Notes: generated by a model not told the origin, from the letters alone. A DNA stretch of 64,000 nt from Streptomyces achromogenes (GCF_030816715.1 NZ_JAUSYH010000001.1:2542001-2606000); one strand, 5' to 3'; positions 52,471-61,607 are shown, counted from the stretch's first letter. Translations and numbers: made by a program.

Positions 52471-53889
52471 GTGCTTGAGCCCGCGTACCAGGCAGACGTC
52501 GTCGTGGTGGGAGCCGGAGTCTCCGGACTCTCCGCCGCGCACCGGCTGACCAGCGCAGGAGTAAGAACCGTCGTCCTGGAGGCCGCCCCTTGCGTGGGCG
52601 GCCGCATGGCGACGGAGAAGGTCGACGGGTTCCGGCTCGACCGCATCGGGCAACTGCTGTCCACGGCGTACCCCGAACTGGCCCTGACCCCGGGGCTCGA
52701 CGCGCTCACATTGCGTCCCTTCGCACCCGGGGTCCTGCTGCACAGCGACGGACGCCATCACCGCGCGGGCGCACAGGCGGGCGCGGGGAGCGCAAGGGGC
52801 GCACTCCATGTGGTGCGCGCCCTGGCCGGCACTCCCCGGCCGGGTGCGCTGCCCCGGCCGCGCGCCGGCGGCGCCCCGCCGGCGACCGGGCGGTCGTCCG
52901 CCCCGCCCAGGGTCCGGGCCGGCGCGCCGCTCGGCACCGCCGTGGACCAGGCGCGGCTCGGCGCCGCGCTCACCCGGCTCGCGGCGACCCCCGCCGAGCG
53001 GCTGCTGCGCCGCCCGGAGCTGCCGGCCGCCCAGGCCCTCGCCGCCCGCGGGCTGCCCGCCCGCACGGTGGACGGCTTCGTGCGCCCGCTGCTCGCCGCG
53101 CTGCTGTGCGACCCGGACCTCACCACCTCCAGCCGGTGCGCGGACCTCGCGCTGCGCGCCTTCGCGGCCGGCCGGCTGGCCCTGCCGGAGGGCGGGGCCG
53201 AGGCGCTGCCGGAGCTGCTCGCGCGGACCCTGCCACCGGGCTCCGTGCGCACCGGGGTGCGGGTCACCTCCGTCTCCACGACCTCGGTGACCACCGCGGG
53301 GCACGGCGAGTTCCGCTGCCGCGCGGTCCTCGTCGCCACCGACGCGCGCAGCGCGGCACAGCTCCTGCCCGGGCTGCGGGTCCCCGACTTCCACCCGGTG
53401 ACGGTCGTCCACCACACGACGGACGAGCCGCCCGAAACCGGCGCCTCGCTGCTCCTGGACGCCGACCGCGGCGGGCCGGTCGCGCACACGGCGGTGGTCA
53501 GCCGGGTCGACCCGAGCCGCGCGCCCGCGGGCCGCACGCTGATCTCGTCCACCGTCCTCGGCACGCCCCCGCCGGACGTCGACACCGCCGTCCGCACGCA
53601 CCTGTCCCGGCTGTACGGCGTCTCCACCGCGCGCTGGGAGACGCTGGCCGTGCATCACACCGCCGAGGCGGTGCCCGCGATGCGCGCGCCGCACGATCTG
53701 CGGCGCCCGGTGCGGCTGCTGGCGGGCCTGTACGTGTGCGGCGACCACCGGGACACCAGCACCGTGCAGGGAGCACTGCACTCGGCGCACCGGGCGGCGT
53801 CCGCGATCGTCTCCGACCTGCACGCCGCCGCTTCCCTGCCCCTGACCGCCCGCCACCCGACACCCCCCGAGGAGCAGGCAGCAGCATGA
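52471..53889 (+). CDS. FAD-dependent amine oxidase/desaturase-like oxidoreductase
   Basis: This 472-residue flavoprotein has the Rossmann FAD motif VVVGAGVSGLSAAHRL, the acidic ribose contact VVLEAAPCVGGRM, and a C-terminal FAD motif LAGLYVCGDHRDTSTVQGALHSAHRAA. It resembles the amine oxidase/phytoene-desaturase/protoporphyrinogen-oxidase superfamily. The substrate cannot be told; the middle (residues 90-130) is Arg/Pro/Gly-rich and probably disordered. The GTG start has GAGGAGGGG upstream. Confidence 0.88.
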   Translation: MLEPAYQADVVVVGAGVSGLSAAHRLTSAGVRTVVLEAAPCVGGRMATEKVDGFRLDRIGQLLSTAYPELALTPGLDALTLRPFAPGVLLHSDGRHHRAGAQAGAGSARGALHVVRALAGTPRPGALPRPRAGGAPPATGRSSAPPRVRAGAPLGTAVDQARLGAALTRLAATPAERLLRRPELPAAQALAARGLPARTVDGFVRPLLAALLCDPDLTTSSRCADLALRAFAAGRLALPEGGAEALPELLARTLPPGSVRTGVRVTSVSTTSVTTAGHGEFRCRAVLVATDARSAAQLLPGLRVPDFHPVTVVHHTTDEPPETGASLLLDADRGGPVAHTAVVSRVDPSRAPAGRTLISSTVLGTPPPDVDTAVRTHLSRLYGVSTARWETLAVHHTAEAVPAMRAPHDLRRPVRLLAGLYVCGDHRDTSTVQGALHSAHRAASAIVSDLHAAASLPLTARHPTPPEEQAAA

Positions 53890-53990
53890 CCGCCGGCCGG
53901 GGGCCCCTCCGGGGCCTCCACCCCCGGTACCCCCGGCCTCCCGACCTCCGCCTTTCTCTGCCCCCGATACCCCGGCGAGGCCGGGCATTC

Positions 53991-54061
53991 CAGCCCGTCC
54001 GGCGCTTGAGGACGAGGCCCGTCCAGGGCCGACACGGGGGTCCGGGGACGGAGCCCCCGGG
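53991..54061 (+). repeat. 71-bp interspersed repeat, copy A
   Basis: It begins CAGCCCGTCCGGCGCTTGAG and is the partner of copy B (25448-25518, opposite strand). It lies between two convergent gene ends and holds GC-rich complementary segments able to fold. Confidence 0.8.
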
Positions 54062-54066
54062 GGAGG

Positions 54067-55638
54067 TCAGCCCAGCGTCGCCACCTTGTCGCGGTAGGTG
54101 CGGGCCGGGGTCGCGTCCTTGTACGGCTCCAGCCGGCGTTCGAAATCCCTGACGTACTCCAGGGCCCGGACCGACCGCATCTCCGCCGCCTGCCCCGCTG
54201 CCTCCGCGGCCAGCTGGCAGGCCTGGTCGAGTTCGCCGAGGCCGAGGCGGGCGGAGGCGAGGACGAGACGGCAGAACAGGCGGCTGCGGGCGTGGGCGGC
54301 CGGACGCAACTGCAGGGAGCGTTCGGCGTGCTGCGCGGCCGCCCGGAACTGCTGCAGGTCACGGTGGCAGTGCCCGAACTCGTCGGCCAGCTGCGCCTCG
54401 TCGAAGAAGCGCGCCCAGTACGGCGTCTCGTCACCGGACTTGGCCGCCTCCAGCGCGCGCTCGGCGCGGACGAGGGCCGCGGTGGAGGCGCGCACCTCGC
54501 CGAGCACGGCGTGCCCGCGCGCCTCCGCCGCGTGCAGCAGCGCCTGCACGACGGGCGGGGCGCCCGTGCCGACGCCCTGCTGGGCCACCCGCGCGAGCTG
54601 CACCGCCTCCCGGCCGTGGCCGAGGTAGACGGCCTGGCGGCTCATGGTGACGAGGACGAAGGAGCCGTAGGCGCGGTCCCCGGCCACCTGGGAGAGCCGC
54701 AGGGCCTGCACGAAGTAGCGCTGGGCCAGGCCGTGCGCGGCGATGTCGAAGGAGGTCCAGCCGGCGAGGCGGGTCAGGTCGGCGGCCGCGCCGAAGAGGC
54801 GCCGGCCGGTCTGCTCGCCGTACGTGCCGCGCAGCATGGGCTCGCACTCGTGCTCCAGGTAGCGCACGAGGGCCTGCCGGGCGTGGCCGCCGCCGTACCG
54901 GTCGTCGAGGGAGCGGAACAGCTCGCCGACCGAGCGCAGCGCGGAGATGTCGCCGCCGGTGACCCGCTGGCCGGGGCCGCGCTCGGCGCCCTGCCCGCGC
55001 CGGCGCGGCATGCCGGACGGTCCAAACGGTCCGGGCGACGGGGTCTGCGGCGACGACAGCGGTGACGCGAGCGACGCCGGGAGCGGCGGCGAGAGGTTCG
55101 AGGAGAGCTGCGGGGAGAGCTGCTGCGGCACGGCGGGCCGCGCGGCCGGGCGGCCCTGGACGGGCACCCGGGCGGGCGGCTCGCCGCGGGCGACCTTCTC
55201 GTCGGCCCGGCCGATGAGCCAGTCACGGCTCGGCACGACGAGCCCCGCCGGCGTGAAGGCGATCTTGCGCAGCTCGGCATGGCTGCCGGAGTCCTTGCGC
55301 CACAGCCCCCCGACGATGTCGACGGCCTCCTCGGGCGTGCCGGCGAACTCCAGGCCCGCGTAGACGGGGGCGCAGGCGTCCAGGCCGAGATCCTGGGCGC
55401 TCAGGCGGCGGCCCAGACGCCGGGTGAAGACCTCGGCGATCAGGGCGGGGGTGGTGCCGCGGGGCTGCTGCCCGCGCAGCCACCGGGTGACGGACGTCTT
55501 GTCGTATCTCAGGTCCAGCCCGTGTTCGAGGCCGAGCTGATCGACGCGGCGGGCCAGTCCCGCGTTGGAGAATCCCGCTTCTGCGATGAGCGCGGCGAGC
55601 TGTCGGTTGGGCGTGCGCTGCGCGGGTCGTTCCGTCAT
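54067..55638 (-). CDS. NsdA-like regulator (HTH plus TPR-type repeats)
   Basis: This 523-residue protein has an N-terminal helix-turn-helix-like segment (RQLAALIAEAGFSNAGLARRVDQL, then YDKTSVTRWLRGQQPRGTTP), a Pro/Ser-rich linker (about 160-225), and an alpha-helical C-terminal half of TPR-like repeats. The family includes NsdA, a negative regulator of sporulation and antibiotic production in Streptomyces. This gene is probably a paralogue rather than NsdA itself. The linker suggests flexible domain separation. It is divergent from lipB. Confidence 0.85.
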   Translation of the reverse strand: MTERPAQRTPNRQLAALIAEAGFSNAGLARRVDQLGLEHGLDLRYDKTSVTRWLRGQQPRGTTPALIAEVFTRRLGRRLSAQDLGLDACAPVYAGLEFAGTPEEAVDIVGGLWRKDSGSHAELRKIAFTPAGLVVPSRDWLIGRADEKVARGEPPARVPVQGRPAARPAVPQQLSPQLSSNLSPPLPASLASPLSSPQTPSPGPFGPSGMPRRRGQGAERGPGQRVTGGDISALRSVGELFRSLDDRYGGGHARQALVRYLEHECEPMLRGTYGEQTGRRLFGAAADLTRLAGWTSFDIAAHGLAQRYFVQALRLSQVAGDRAYGSFVLVTMSRQAVYLGHGREAVQLARVAQQGVGTGAPPVVQALLHAAEARGHAVLGEVRASTAALVRAERALEAAKSGDETPYWARFFDEAQLADEFGHCHRDLQQFRAAAQHAERSLQLRPAAHARSRLFCRLVLASARLGLGELDQACQLAAEAAGQAAEMRSVRALEYVRDFERRLEPYKDATPARTYRDKVATLG

Positions 55639-55883
55639 CTGCGGTGCGGTCTCCTGCCTTCCGGGCCTCCGACGTGCCCGGATGAAGTGCGCTGATGGGT
55701 GTGATCAGCCCTTTTGGCCTCGCGAACGGCGCGAATGTAGCGGAGCGTAAGCAGGCGATCGCACGTCTCGACGTTCATTCATCCGATCGTGTGAGGATTG
55801 GCCGTGCGGCTGACGCGTGGCGCGCGGTCGTACAGTGGCTCGGGCGCGTCACGCGCCTGACGACTTTCAGGGAGGCGCTTGCC

Positions 55884-56681
55884 GTGAGCGAGTTGCGGTT
55901 CGTCCGGATGGGGTTCGGCGGGGACGCCGTCGAGTACCAGGAGGCGTGGGACGAGCAGCGCCGCGTGCACGCGGCGCGCTTCACCGACGAGGTCCCGGAC
56001 ACCGTCCTGCTCCTGGAGCACCCCGCCGTCTACACGGCCGGCCGGCGCACGGCCGACGCCGAGCGCCCCCTGGACGGCACCCCGGTCGTCGACGTGGACC
56101 GCGGCGGCAAGATCACCTGGCACGGCCCGGGCCAGCTGGTGGGCTACCCCATCCTGAAGCTGCCGCGTCCGGTGGACGTCGTCGCGCACGTACGCCGCCT
56201 GGAGGACGCGCTGATCCGCGTCTGCGCCGAGTTCGGCCTGGAGACCACCCGGGTCGAGGGTCGCAGCGGGGTGTGGGTGCTGGGCGACCCGGTGGAGCGG
56301 CGCCCGCCGCTCGGCGGGCTTTCGCTGGACTTCGACCCCCGGCTCACCGACGAGGAGTTCGACCCCCGGCTGAACGGCCCGGAGTACGCCCCGTCCAACG
56401 CCGGCCAGCGGCGCGAGGACCGGAAGATCGCGGCCATCGGCATCCGGGTCGCCAAGGGCGTCACCATGCACGGCTTCGCGCTCAACGTGAACCCGGACAA
56501 CAAGTGGTTCGACCGGATCATCCCGTGCGGCATCCGGGACGCGGGCGTCGCCTCGCTCGCCGGCGAACTGGGCCGGGACGTGACGATCGAGGAGGTGCTG
56601 CCCGTCGTGGAGCGGCATCTGAGGGACGTCCTGGAGAACGCCGAGCTGAAACCGCGCGAGATCGAGAAGGCGACCGCCTGA
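55884..56681 (+). CDS. lipB: Octanoyltransferase LipB
   Basis: LipB moves octanoyl from acyl carrier protein to lipoyl domains. The 265-residue protein has the family motifs [27 protein letters not shown], the catalytic Lys in [11 protein letters not shown] and the Cys in [14 protein letters not shown]. An insertion of about 45 residues ([20 protein letters not shown] and on) separates two core motifs and is longer than in enterobacterial LipB. The GTG start has GGGAGG upstream. lipA follows 92 bp later, so they are probably an operon. Confidence 0.95.
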   Translation: MSELRFVRMGFGGDAVEYQEAWDEQRRVHAARFTDEVPDTVLLLEHPAVYTAGRRTADAERPLDGTPVVDVDRGGKITWHGPGQLVGYPILKLPRPVDVVAHVRRLEDALIRVCAEFGLETTRVEGRSGVWVLGDPVERRPPLGGLSLDFDPRLTDEEFDPRLNGPEYAPSNAGQRREDRKIAAIGIRVAKGVTMHGFALNVNPDNKWFDRIIPCGIRDAGVASLAGELGRDVTIEEVLPVVERHLRDVLENAELKPREIEKATA

Positions 56682-56773
56682 CCCCGCAGGGCCCGACAGG
56701 GCTCGAAAAGCACGGGCGTACCCTGGTGTGCGCCGAAGAATCGAAAGTCTACCCAGACAGGCAGGGAGCCGAC

Positions 56774-57739
56774 GTGTCCGCAGTCGCACCCGACGGACGC
56801 AAGATGCTGCGCCTGGAGGTCCGTAACAGCCAGACCCCCATCGAGCGCAAGCCCGAGTGGATCAAGACCCGGGCGAAAATGGGTCCCGAATACACGAAGA
56901 TGCAGAACCTCGTGAAGAGCGAGGGCCTGCACACCGTGTGCCAGGAAGCCGGTTGTCCCAACATCTACGAGTGCTGGGAGGACCGCGAGGCCACCTTCCT
57001 CATCGGCGGCGACCAGTGCACCCGGCGCTGCGACTTCTGCCAGATCGACACCGGCAAGCCCGAGGCGCTGGACCGCGACGAGCCGCGGCGCGTGGGCGAG
57101 TCCGTCGTCACCATGGACCTGAACTACGCCACCATCACCGGCGTCGCGCGCGACGACCTGGCGGACGGCGGGGCGTGGCTCTACGCCGAGACCGTCCGGC
57201 AGATCCACCTGCAGACGGCCGGCCGGGAGGCGGGCCGCACCAAGGTCGAGCTGCTGGCCCCCGACTTCAACGCCGTCCCGGAGCAGCTCGCGGAGGTCTT
57301 CTCCGCGCGGCCCGAGGTCTTCGCGCACAACGTCGAGACCGTCCCGCGGATCTTCAAGCGGATCCGGCCGGGCTTCCGTTACGAGCGGTCGCTGGGCGTC
57401 ATCACGGCGGCCCGCGACAACGGGCTGGTCACCAAGTCGAACCTGATCCTCGGCATGGGCGAGACCCGCGAGGAGGTGAGCGAGGCGCTGCGGCAGCTGC
57501 ACGACGCGGGCTGCGAGCTGGTCACCATCACCCAGTACCTGCGGCCCTCGGTGCGCCACCACCCCGTCGAGCGCTGGGTCAAGCCGCACGAGTTCGTGGA
57601 GCTGAAGGAGGAGGCCGACCAGATCGGCTTCTCCGGCGTGATGTCGGGTCCGCTGGTACGGTCCTCCTACCGTGCCGGGCGCCTCTATCAGATGGCCGTC
57701 GAGAAGCGCGGTTCCTTCGTCGCCGGCCAGGCGGTCTGA
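56774..57739 (+). CDS. lipA: Lipoyl synthase LipA
   Basis: This 321-residue radical-SAM enzyme inserts two sulfurs into octanoyl-lipoyl domains. The auxiliary cluster cysteines are in [13 protein letters not shown] and the radical-SAM cluster in CTRRCDFC. The C-terminal SSYRAG Ser completes the auxiliary site. The GTG start has GGGAG upstream. The auxiliary cluster must be rebuilt after each turnover, so the A-type carrier and sulfur enzymes in the window are relevant partners. A perfect terminator follows. Confidence 0.97.
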   Translation: MSAVAPDGRKMLRLEVRNSQTPIERKPEWIKTRAKMGPEYTKMQNLVKSEGLHTVCQEAGCPNIYECWEDREATFLIGGDQCTRRCDFCQIDTGKPEALDRDEPRRVGESVVTMDLNYATITGVARDDLADGGAWLYAETVRQIHLQTAGREAGRTKVELLAPDFNAVPEQLAEVFSARPEVFAHNVETVPRIFKRIRPGFRYERSLGVITAARDNGLVTKSNLILGMGETREEVSEALRQLHDAGCELVTITQYLRPSVRHHPVERWVKPHEFVELKEEADQIGFSGVMSGPLVRSSYRAGRLYQMAVEKRGSFVAGQAV

Positions 57740-57827
57740 CGCGACGTCACCTCTCTTGCGCCGTACGGGCGCAAGCCGAGTGTGTGAATTCGCGCACAAG
57801 CACCTACTCGCCAGTAGTGACCGATTC

Positions 57828-57878
57828 GACGCGGCCCCGGCCGTCCTCGCAGATGAGGGCGTACGCCGGGGCCGCGTC
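57828..57878 (+). terminator. Terminator of lipB-lipA
   Basis: GACGCGGCCCCGGC and GCCGGGGCCGCGTC form perfect 14-bp arms, 88 bp past the lipA stop. Confidence 0.8.
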
Positions 57879-58024
57879 AGCGTTTCGGCCCCCCGCACCG
57901 AGGCTTCATTCGCGTTTGACCGGCCGGTCACGCCCTGGTAACACCAATCAGTGACGCTGGTATCACACCACGTAGACCCGAGACGTAAACCCGAGCCCGA
58001 ACCGTCCGAGGGGGAACTCCCACC

Positions 58025-58225
58025 ATGCAGGCCGCGCCCGTTAGCGCCACCGCCATCCCGTCCTTCACCACCGCCCTGCGCGCCGTCGAGTCGCTGCTCA
58101 TGAGCAGCGGACAGCGCACCGCCCGCCGCAACGCCTGGACCTCCGTGCTCGAGGACCGCCGTCGCGCCAAGGACCGCGTCGAGGCGCAGCGCATCCTCGA
58201 CACCGTCACCTCCGTCCGCCCCTGA
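58025..58225 (+). CDS. Small basic protein of unknown function
   Basis: This 66-residue protein, MQAAPVSATAIPSFTTALRA, is Arg-rich in its second half (SGQRTARRNAWTSVLEDRRRAKDR) and probably mostly helical. The start has GAGGGGGAA upstream, 8 nt from the ATG. There is no membrane helix or known domain. It lies between the lipA terminator and a leaderless DUF4191 gene, so it is likely its own unit. Confidence 0.75.
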   Translation: MQAAPVSATAIPSFTTALRAVESLLMSSGQRTARRNAWTSVLEDRRRAKDRVEAQRILDTVTSVRP

Positions 58226-58290
58226 GCTCCTGCCCGCAGCTCCTCCGCCCACACCCGCCTCCTGCCGTCGTAGGCGCTCGTGGGGGCACG

Positions 58291-58296
58291 TAGACT
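58291..58296 (+). promoter_or_regulatory. -10 box of a leaderless DUF4191 transcript
   Basis: TAGACT ends 7 bp before the ATG at 58304, with no ribosome site. Confidence 0.5.
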
Positions 58297-58303
58297 TCGT
58301 GAC

Positions 58304-59008
58304 ATGGCGAGAAGTGACAGCGCGGCGGACGCCGCTAACCCCGGGCGACTGAAGCAGATCGCCCTGACGTACAAGATGACCCGCAAGGCCGACAAGACGA
58401 TCGGCCTGGTGCTCGCGGGCGTCTTCCTCCTCACCTTCGGCGTCTTTCTCGCGATCGGCTTCCTGCTCGGTCACCCGGTCTACCTGGGCATCCTGGGCTT
58501 CCTGCTCGCCTTCCTGGCGACGGCGATCGTGTTCGGACGCCGGGCCGAGCGGGCCGCCTTCGGTCAGATGGAGGGCCAGCCGGGCGCCGCCGCGGCCGTC
58601 CTCGACAACATCGGCCGGGGCTGGACGACCACTCCCGCCGTCGCGATGAACCGCAGCCAGGACGTGGTGCACCGGGCCGTCGGCAAGGCCGGCATCGTCC
58701 TGGTCGCCGAGGGCAACCCGAACCGGGTGAAGAGCCTCCTGGCCGCCGAGAAGAAGAAGATGAACCGCATCGTCGCGGACGTCCCCGTGCACGACGTGAT
58801 CGTCGGCGCCGGCGAGGGCCAGGTGGAGCTGAAGAAGCTGCGCACCACCCTGCTGAAGTACCCCCGGGTGCTGGCCGGCCCCCAGGTCACCGCCACCAAC
58901 GACCGGCTGCGCGCGATGGGCGACCTGATGAGCAACATGCCGCTGCCGAAGGGCCCGATGCCCAAGGGCATGCGGCTGCCGAAGGGCGGCGGCGGCAAGG
59001 CCCGCTGA
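58304..59008 (+). CDS. DUF4191 membrane protein
   Basis: This 234-residue protein has two membrane helices (about residues 35-80: IGLVLAGVFLLTFGVFLAIGFLL and LGILGFLLAFLATAIVF) and a cytosolic alpha/beta domain (WTTTPAVAMNRSQDVVHRAVGKAGIVLVAEG). The Pro/Lys/Gly-rich tail holds KGPMPKGMRLPKGG repeats. It matches the actinobacterial DUF4191 family next to lipA (Rv2219 in M. tuberculosis, recalled). Function unknown. Confidence 0.9.
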   Translation: MARSDSAADAANPGRLKQIALTYKMTRKADKTIGLVLAGVFLLTFGVFLAIGFLLGHPVYLGILGFLLAFLATAIVFGRRAERAAFGQMEGQPGAAAAVLDNIGRGWTTTPAVAMNRSQDVVHRAVGKAGIVLVAEGNPNRVKSLLAAEKKKMNRIVADVPVHDVIVGAGEGQVELKKLRTTLLKYPRVLAGPQVTATNDRLRAMGDLMSNMPLPKGPMPKGMRLPKGGGGKAR

Positions 59009-59044
59009 GCCGCCGGCCTCCGTCCCCCGTCATGCCGAACGTCA

Positions 59045-59100
59045 CGAAGGGGGCGTCCGGCCCCCGCTGTCACCGTAGCGTGGGCCGGACGCCCCCTTCG
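59045..59100. terminator. Very strong bidirectional terminator
   Basis: Perfect 19-bp arms (CGAAGGGGGCGTCCGGCCC and complement, 59045-59063 and 59082-59100) have an 18-nt loop. It lies between convergent genes, 36 bp past DUF4191. Confidence 0.9.
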
Positions 59101-59153
59101 TCGTCCCTCCACGGCCAGGCGCATCGGACGGCCCGCCACCCCGGGAGGACCAT

Positions 59154-59258
59154 GCGCACGGGACGGCCGGGCGCACGGGACGGCCGGGGGTGGCGGGACG
59201 GCCGGGGTGGCGGGACGGCCAGGCGCACGGGGCGGCCGGGCGCACGGGACGGCCGGGG
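59154..59258. repeat. About six tandem copies of a 17-bp unit
   Basis: GCGCACGGGACGGCCGG is repeated exactly at 59154-59170 and 59171-59187, then as GGTGGCGGGACGGCCGG variants and again as the first type. It lies between the terminator and the RDD gene end. No spacers. Confidence 0.8.
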
Positions 59259-59271
59259 AAGGACGCGACGT

Positions 59272-59739
59272 TCAGACGCGCACTTCGACCGTGCGGGCCA
59301 GCCGGTCGTGCAGACCGCGGCCGTCGCGGTCCCAGATCAGCGCCGGAACGGCCAGGCAGAGCAGAACCGTGCGCGCCACCGAGCGCAGCGGGCTGACGGC
59401 GCCGGTGTCGGCGGAGACCACACGCAGACCGAAGAGGCGCTTGCCCGGGGTGAAACCGACCGTGCCGACGGTCAGGGCACTCATGACGAAGAAGACCAGC
59501 AGCGCCCAGTTGCCCGTGGCGGGCCGATAGCCGTCCGTGATCAAGCTGTATGCGATCAGGACGCTGAGCCCCCAGTCCAGGGCCAGCGCGCCGAGACGCC
59601 GGCCCGGACGGGCGATCGAGCCCGGGCCCTCCTCCGGCAGACCGAGCTGCTCGCCCCGGTATCCGAAGTCGGCACCGGCGTCCTCCATGGCCGAGCGGGG
59701 TCCGGAGAGCCACGATCCGAGTGCTTGCCTGTTGTCCAC
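59272..59739 (-). CDS. RDD-family membrane protein
   Basis: This 155-residue protein has the RDD signature in RPGRRLGALALDWGLS (Arg...Asp-Trp helix) and a second helix pair VFFVMSALTVGTVGFTPGKRLFGLRVV. RDD proteins are implicated in transport or ion exchange. The GTG start at 59739 follows a minus-strand TACCGT by 6 bp, so it is probably leaderless. It is divergent from glnA, as in mycobacteria (recalled). Confidence 0.9.
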   Translation of the reverse strand: MDNRQALGSWLSGPRSAMEDAGADFGYRGEQLGLPEEGPGSIARPGRRLGALALDWGLSVLIAYSLITDGYRPATGNWALLVFFVMSALTVGTVGFTPGKRLFGLRVVSADTGAVSPLRSVARTVLLCLAVPALIWDRDGRGLHDRLARTVEVRV

Positions 59740-59745
59740 GCGTCC

Positions 59746-59751
59746 ACGGTA
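59746..59751 (-). promoter_or_regulatory. -10 box of a leaderless RDD transcript
   Basis: On the minus strand TACCGT ends 6 bp before the GTG start at 59739. No Shine-Dalgarno sequence is present. Confidence 0.5.
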
Positions 59752-59802
59752 CTGCCCGCGTTTCGTGATGCGGACAGGTGGGGTGGACCGGGCGCCGTCC
59801 GG

Positions 59803-59840
59803 TTAACTTGTGCGAAACAAATGGGTCACGCCCGAGAAAT
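59803..59840 (+). promoter_or_regulatory. GlnR operator (two boxes) upstream of glnA
   Basis: Box 1 is TTAAC-n6-GAAAC (59803-59818) and box 2 is GTCAC-n6-GAAAT (59825-59840), 6 bp apart, matching the GlnR pattern gTnAc-n6-GaAAc in tandem. They lie about 100 bp upstream of glnA, where GlnR activates under nitrogen limitation. Confidence 0.85.
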
Positions 59841-59936
59841 CACCCGTCCCTAGGGTCGACGACAGCGTGTGCCACCGCACTGGCAGCACGAACGAACTAC
59901 CACCCCGGCTCGACGGCCGGGAGTAGGAGGAGCTGG

Positions 59937-61346
59937 ATGTTCCAGAACGCCGACGAGGCCAAGAAGTTCATCGCGGACGAGGACGTCAAGTTCGTCGACG
60001 TCCGCTTCTGCGACCTGCCGGGCGTCATGCAGCACTTCACGCTGCCCGTCGAGGCGTTCGACCCGGACGAGGAGCTCGCCTTCGACGGCTCGTCGATCCG
60101 CGGGTTCCAGGCCATCCACGAGTCCGACATGGCGCTGCGCGCCGACCTGTCGACGTCGCGCGTGGACCCCTTCCGCCGCGACAAGACGCTGAACATCAAC
60201 TTCTTCATCCACGACCCGATCACGGGCGAGCAGTACTCCCGTGACCCGCGCAACGTGGCGAAGAAGGCCGAGGCGTACCTGGCGTCGACCGGTATCGCCG
60301 ACACCGCGTACTTCGGTCCCGAGGCCGAGTTCTACGTCTTCGACAGCGTGCGCTTCAAGACCTCGGAGAACGAGTCCTTCTACCACATCGACTCCGAGGC
60401 CGGCGCCTGGAACACCGGTGCGCTCGAGGACAACCGCGGTTACAAGGTCCGCTACAAGGGCGGCTACTTCCCGACCCCGCCGGTCGACCACTTCGCCGAC
60501 CTGCGTGCGGAGATCTCCCTGGAGCTGGCCGCGTCCGGCCTCCAGGTCGAGCGCCAGCACCACGAGGTGGGCACCGCCGGGCAGGCGGAGATCAACTACA
60601 AGTTCAACACGCTGCTCGCCGCGGCCGACGACCTCCAGCTCTTCAAGTACATCGTGAAGAACGTCGCCTGGCGCAACGGCAAGACCGCGACCTTCATGCC
60701 GAAGCCGATCTTCGGCGACAACGGCTCGGGCATGCACGTCCACCAGTCGCTGTGGAGCGGCGGCTCCCCGCTGTTCTACGACGAGACCGGCTACGCGGGT
60801 CTGTCGGACATGGCCCGCTACTACATCGGCGGCATCCTCAAGCACGCGCCGTCGCTGCTGGCCTTCACCAACCCGACGGTGAACTCCTACCACCGTCTGG
60901 TGCCGGGCTTCGAGGCCCCGGTCAACCTGGTGTACTCGCAGCGCAACCGCTCCGCGGCCATGCGTATCCCGATCACGGGCTCCAACCCGAAGGCCAAGCG
61001 CGTCGAGTTCCGCGCCCCGGACTCCTCCGGCAACCCGTACCTGGCGTTCTCCGCGCTGCTGCTCGCGGGCCTGGACGGCATCAAGAACAAGATCGAGCCG
61101 GCCGAGCCGATCGACAAGGACCTCTACGAGCTCGCGCCCGAGGAGCACGCGGGCGTCGCCCAGGTCCCGACCTCGCTCCCGGCCGTCCTCGACCGCCTCG
61201 AGTCGGACCACGAGTTCCTGCTCGCCGGCGACGTCTTCACGTCCGACCTGATCGAGACGTGGATCGACTACAAGCGCACGAACGAGATCGCCCCGCTTCA
61301 GCTGCGCCCGCACCCGCACGAGTTCGAGCTGTACTTCGACGTGTGA
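59937..61346 (+). CDS. glnA: Glutamine synthetase type I (GSI-beta) GlnA
   Basis: This 469-residue ammonium-assimilating enzyme makes glutamine from glutamate, ammonia and ATP. Visible are [39 protein letters not shown] and RVPxx-type [10 protein letters not shown]. The adenylylation Tyr397 lies in [12 protein letters not shown], marking the regulated beta type. The start has GGAGGAG 7 nt upstream. Control by GlnR is indicated by two boxes upstream and by adenylylation through Tyr397. It is followed by two hairpins. Confidence 0.98.
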   Translation: MFQNADEAKKFIADEDVKFVDVRFCDLPGVMQHFTLPVEAFDPDEELAFDGSSIRGFQAIHESDMALRADLSTSRVDPFRRDKTLNINFFIHDPITGEQYSRDPRNVAKKAEAYLASTGIADTAYFGPEAEFYVFDSVRFKTSENESFYHIDSEAGAWNTGALEDNRGYKVRYKGGYFPTPPVDHFADLRAEISLELAASGLQVERQHHEVGTAGQAEINYKFNTLLAAADDLQLFKYIVKNVAWRNGKTATFMPKPIFGDNGSGMHVHQSLWSGGSPLFYDETGYAGLSDMARYYIGGILKHAPSLLAFTNPTVNSYHRLVPGFEAPVNLVYSQRNRSAAMRIPITGSNPKAKRVEFRAPDSSGNPYLAFSALLLAGLDGIKNKIEPAEPIDKDLYELAPEEHAGVAQVPTSLPAVLDRLESDHEFLLAGDVFTSDLIETWIDYKRTNEIAPLQLRPHPHEFELYFDV

Positions 61347-61351
61347 TATCG

Positions 61352-61384
61352 CCCCAGGTCAGAGCGGGTTTCCGCTCCCCTGGG
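61352..61384 (+). terminator. First hairpin after glnA
   Basis: CCCAGG...CCTGGG outer arms and GAGCGG-GTTT-CCGCTC inner arms form a compound hairpin directly after the glnA stop. Confidence 0.65.
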
Positions 61385-61393
61385 CCGGGCGTG

Positions 61394-61440
61394 GGCCGTC
61401 GGCCGTGTTCTTCCTCGCCGGAAGGGCACGGCCGACGGCC
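61394..61440 (+). terminator. Second terminator after glnA
   Basis: GGCCGTCGGCCGTG and CACGGCCGACGGCC form perfect 14-bp arms, followed by TGTTTGCT. Confidence 0.8.
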
Positions 61441-61507
61441 TGTTTGCTGCCCGGCCGGCGAGGAACGGGACGCCCTGGCGCTCATAGACACGGTGGGAAA
61501 CCAACAG

Positions 61508-61563
61508 GGCTCCTGTGCCTGCGAGTCGAGACGTCGAACGCCTCACTCAACGGCACAGGAGCC
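61508..61563 (-). terminator. Terminator of the bacteriocin-like gene
   Basis: GGCTCCTGTGCC (61508-61519) and GGCACAGGAGCC (61552-61563) are perfect 12-bp arms with a 32-nt loop. On the minus strand they are followed by CTGTTGGTTT. Confidence 0.65.
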
Positions 61564-61607
61564 TTGACTCAGCCGAGGGAGGTCAACCCTCAGCGCTGCG
61601 GGCAAAT

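Noticed and set aside
56144..58792. 882-residue minus-strand frame over lipB, lipA and DUF4191
   Set aside because: It is antisense to three well-supported genes and crosses a terminator.
59154..59258. Possible CRISPR or origin iterons
   Set aside because: The copies are contiguous and GC-rich, with no spacers, DnaA boxes or replication genes.
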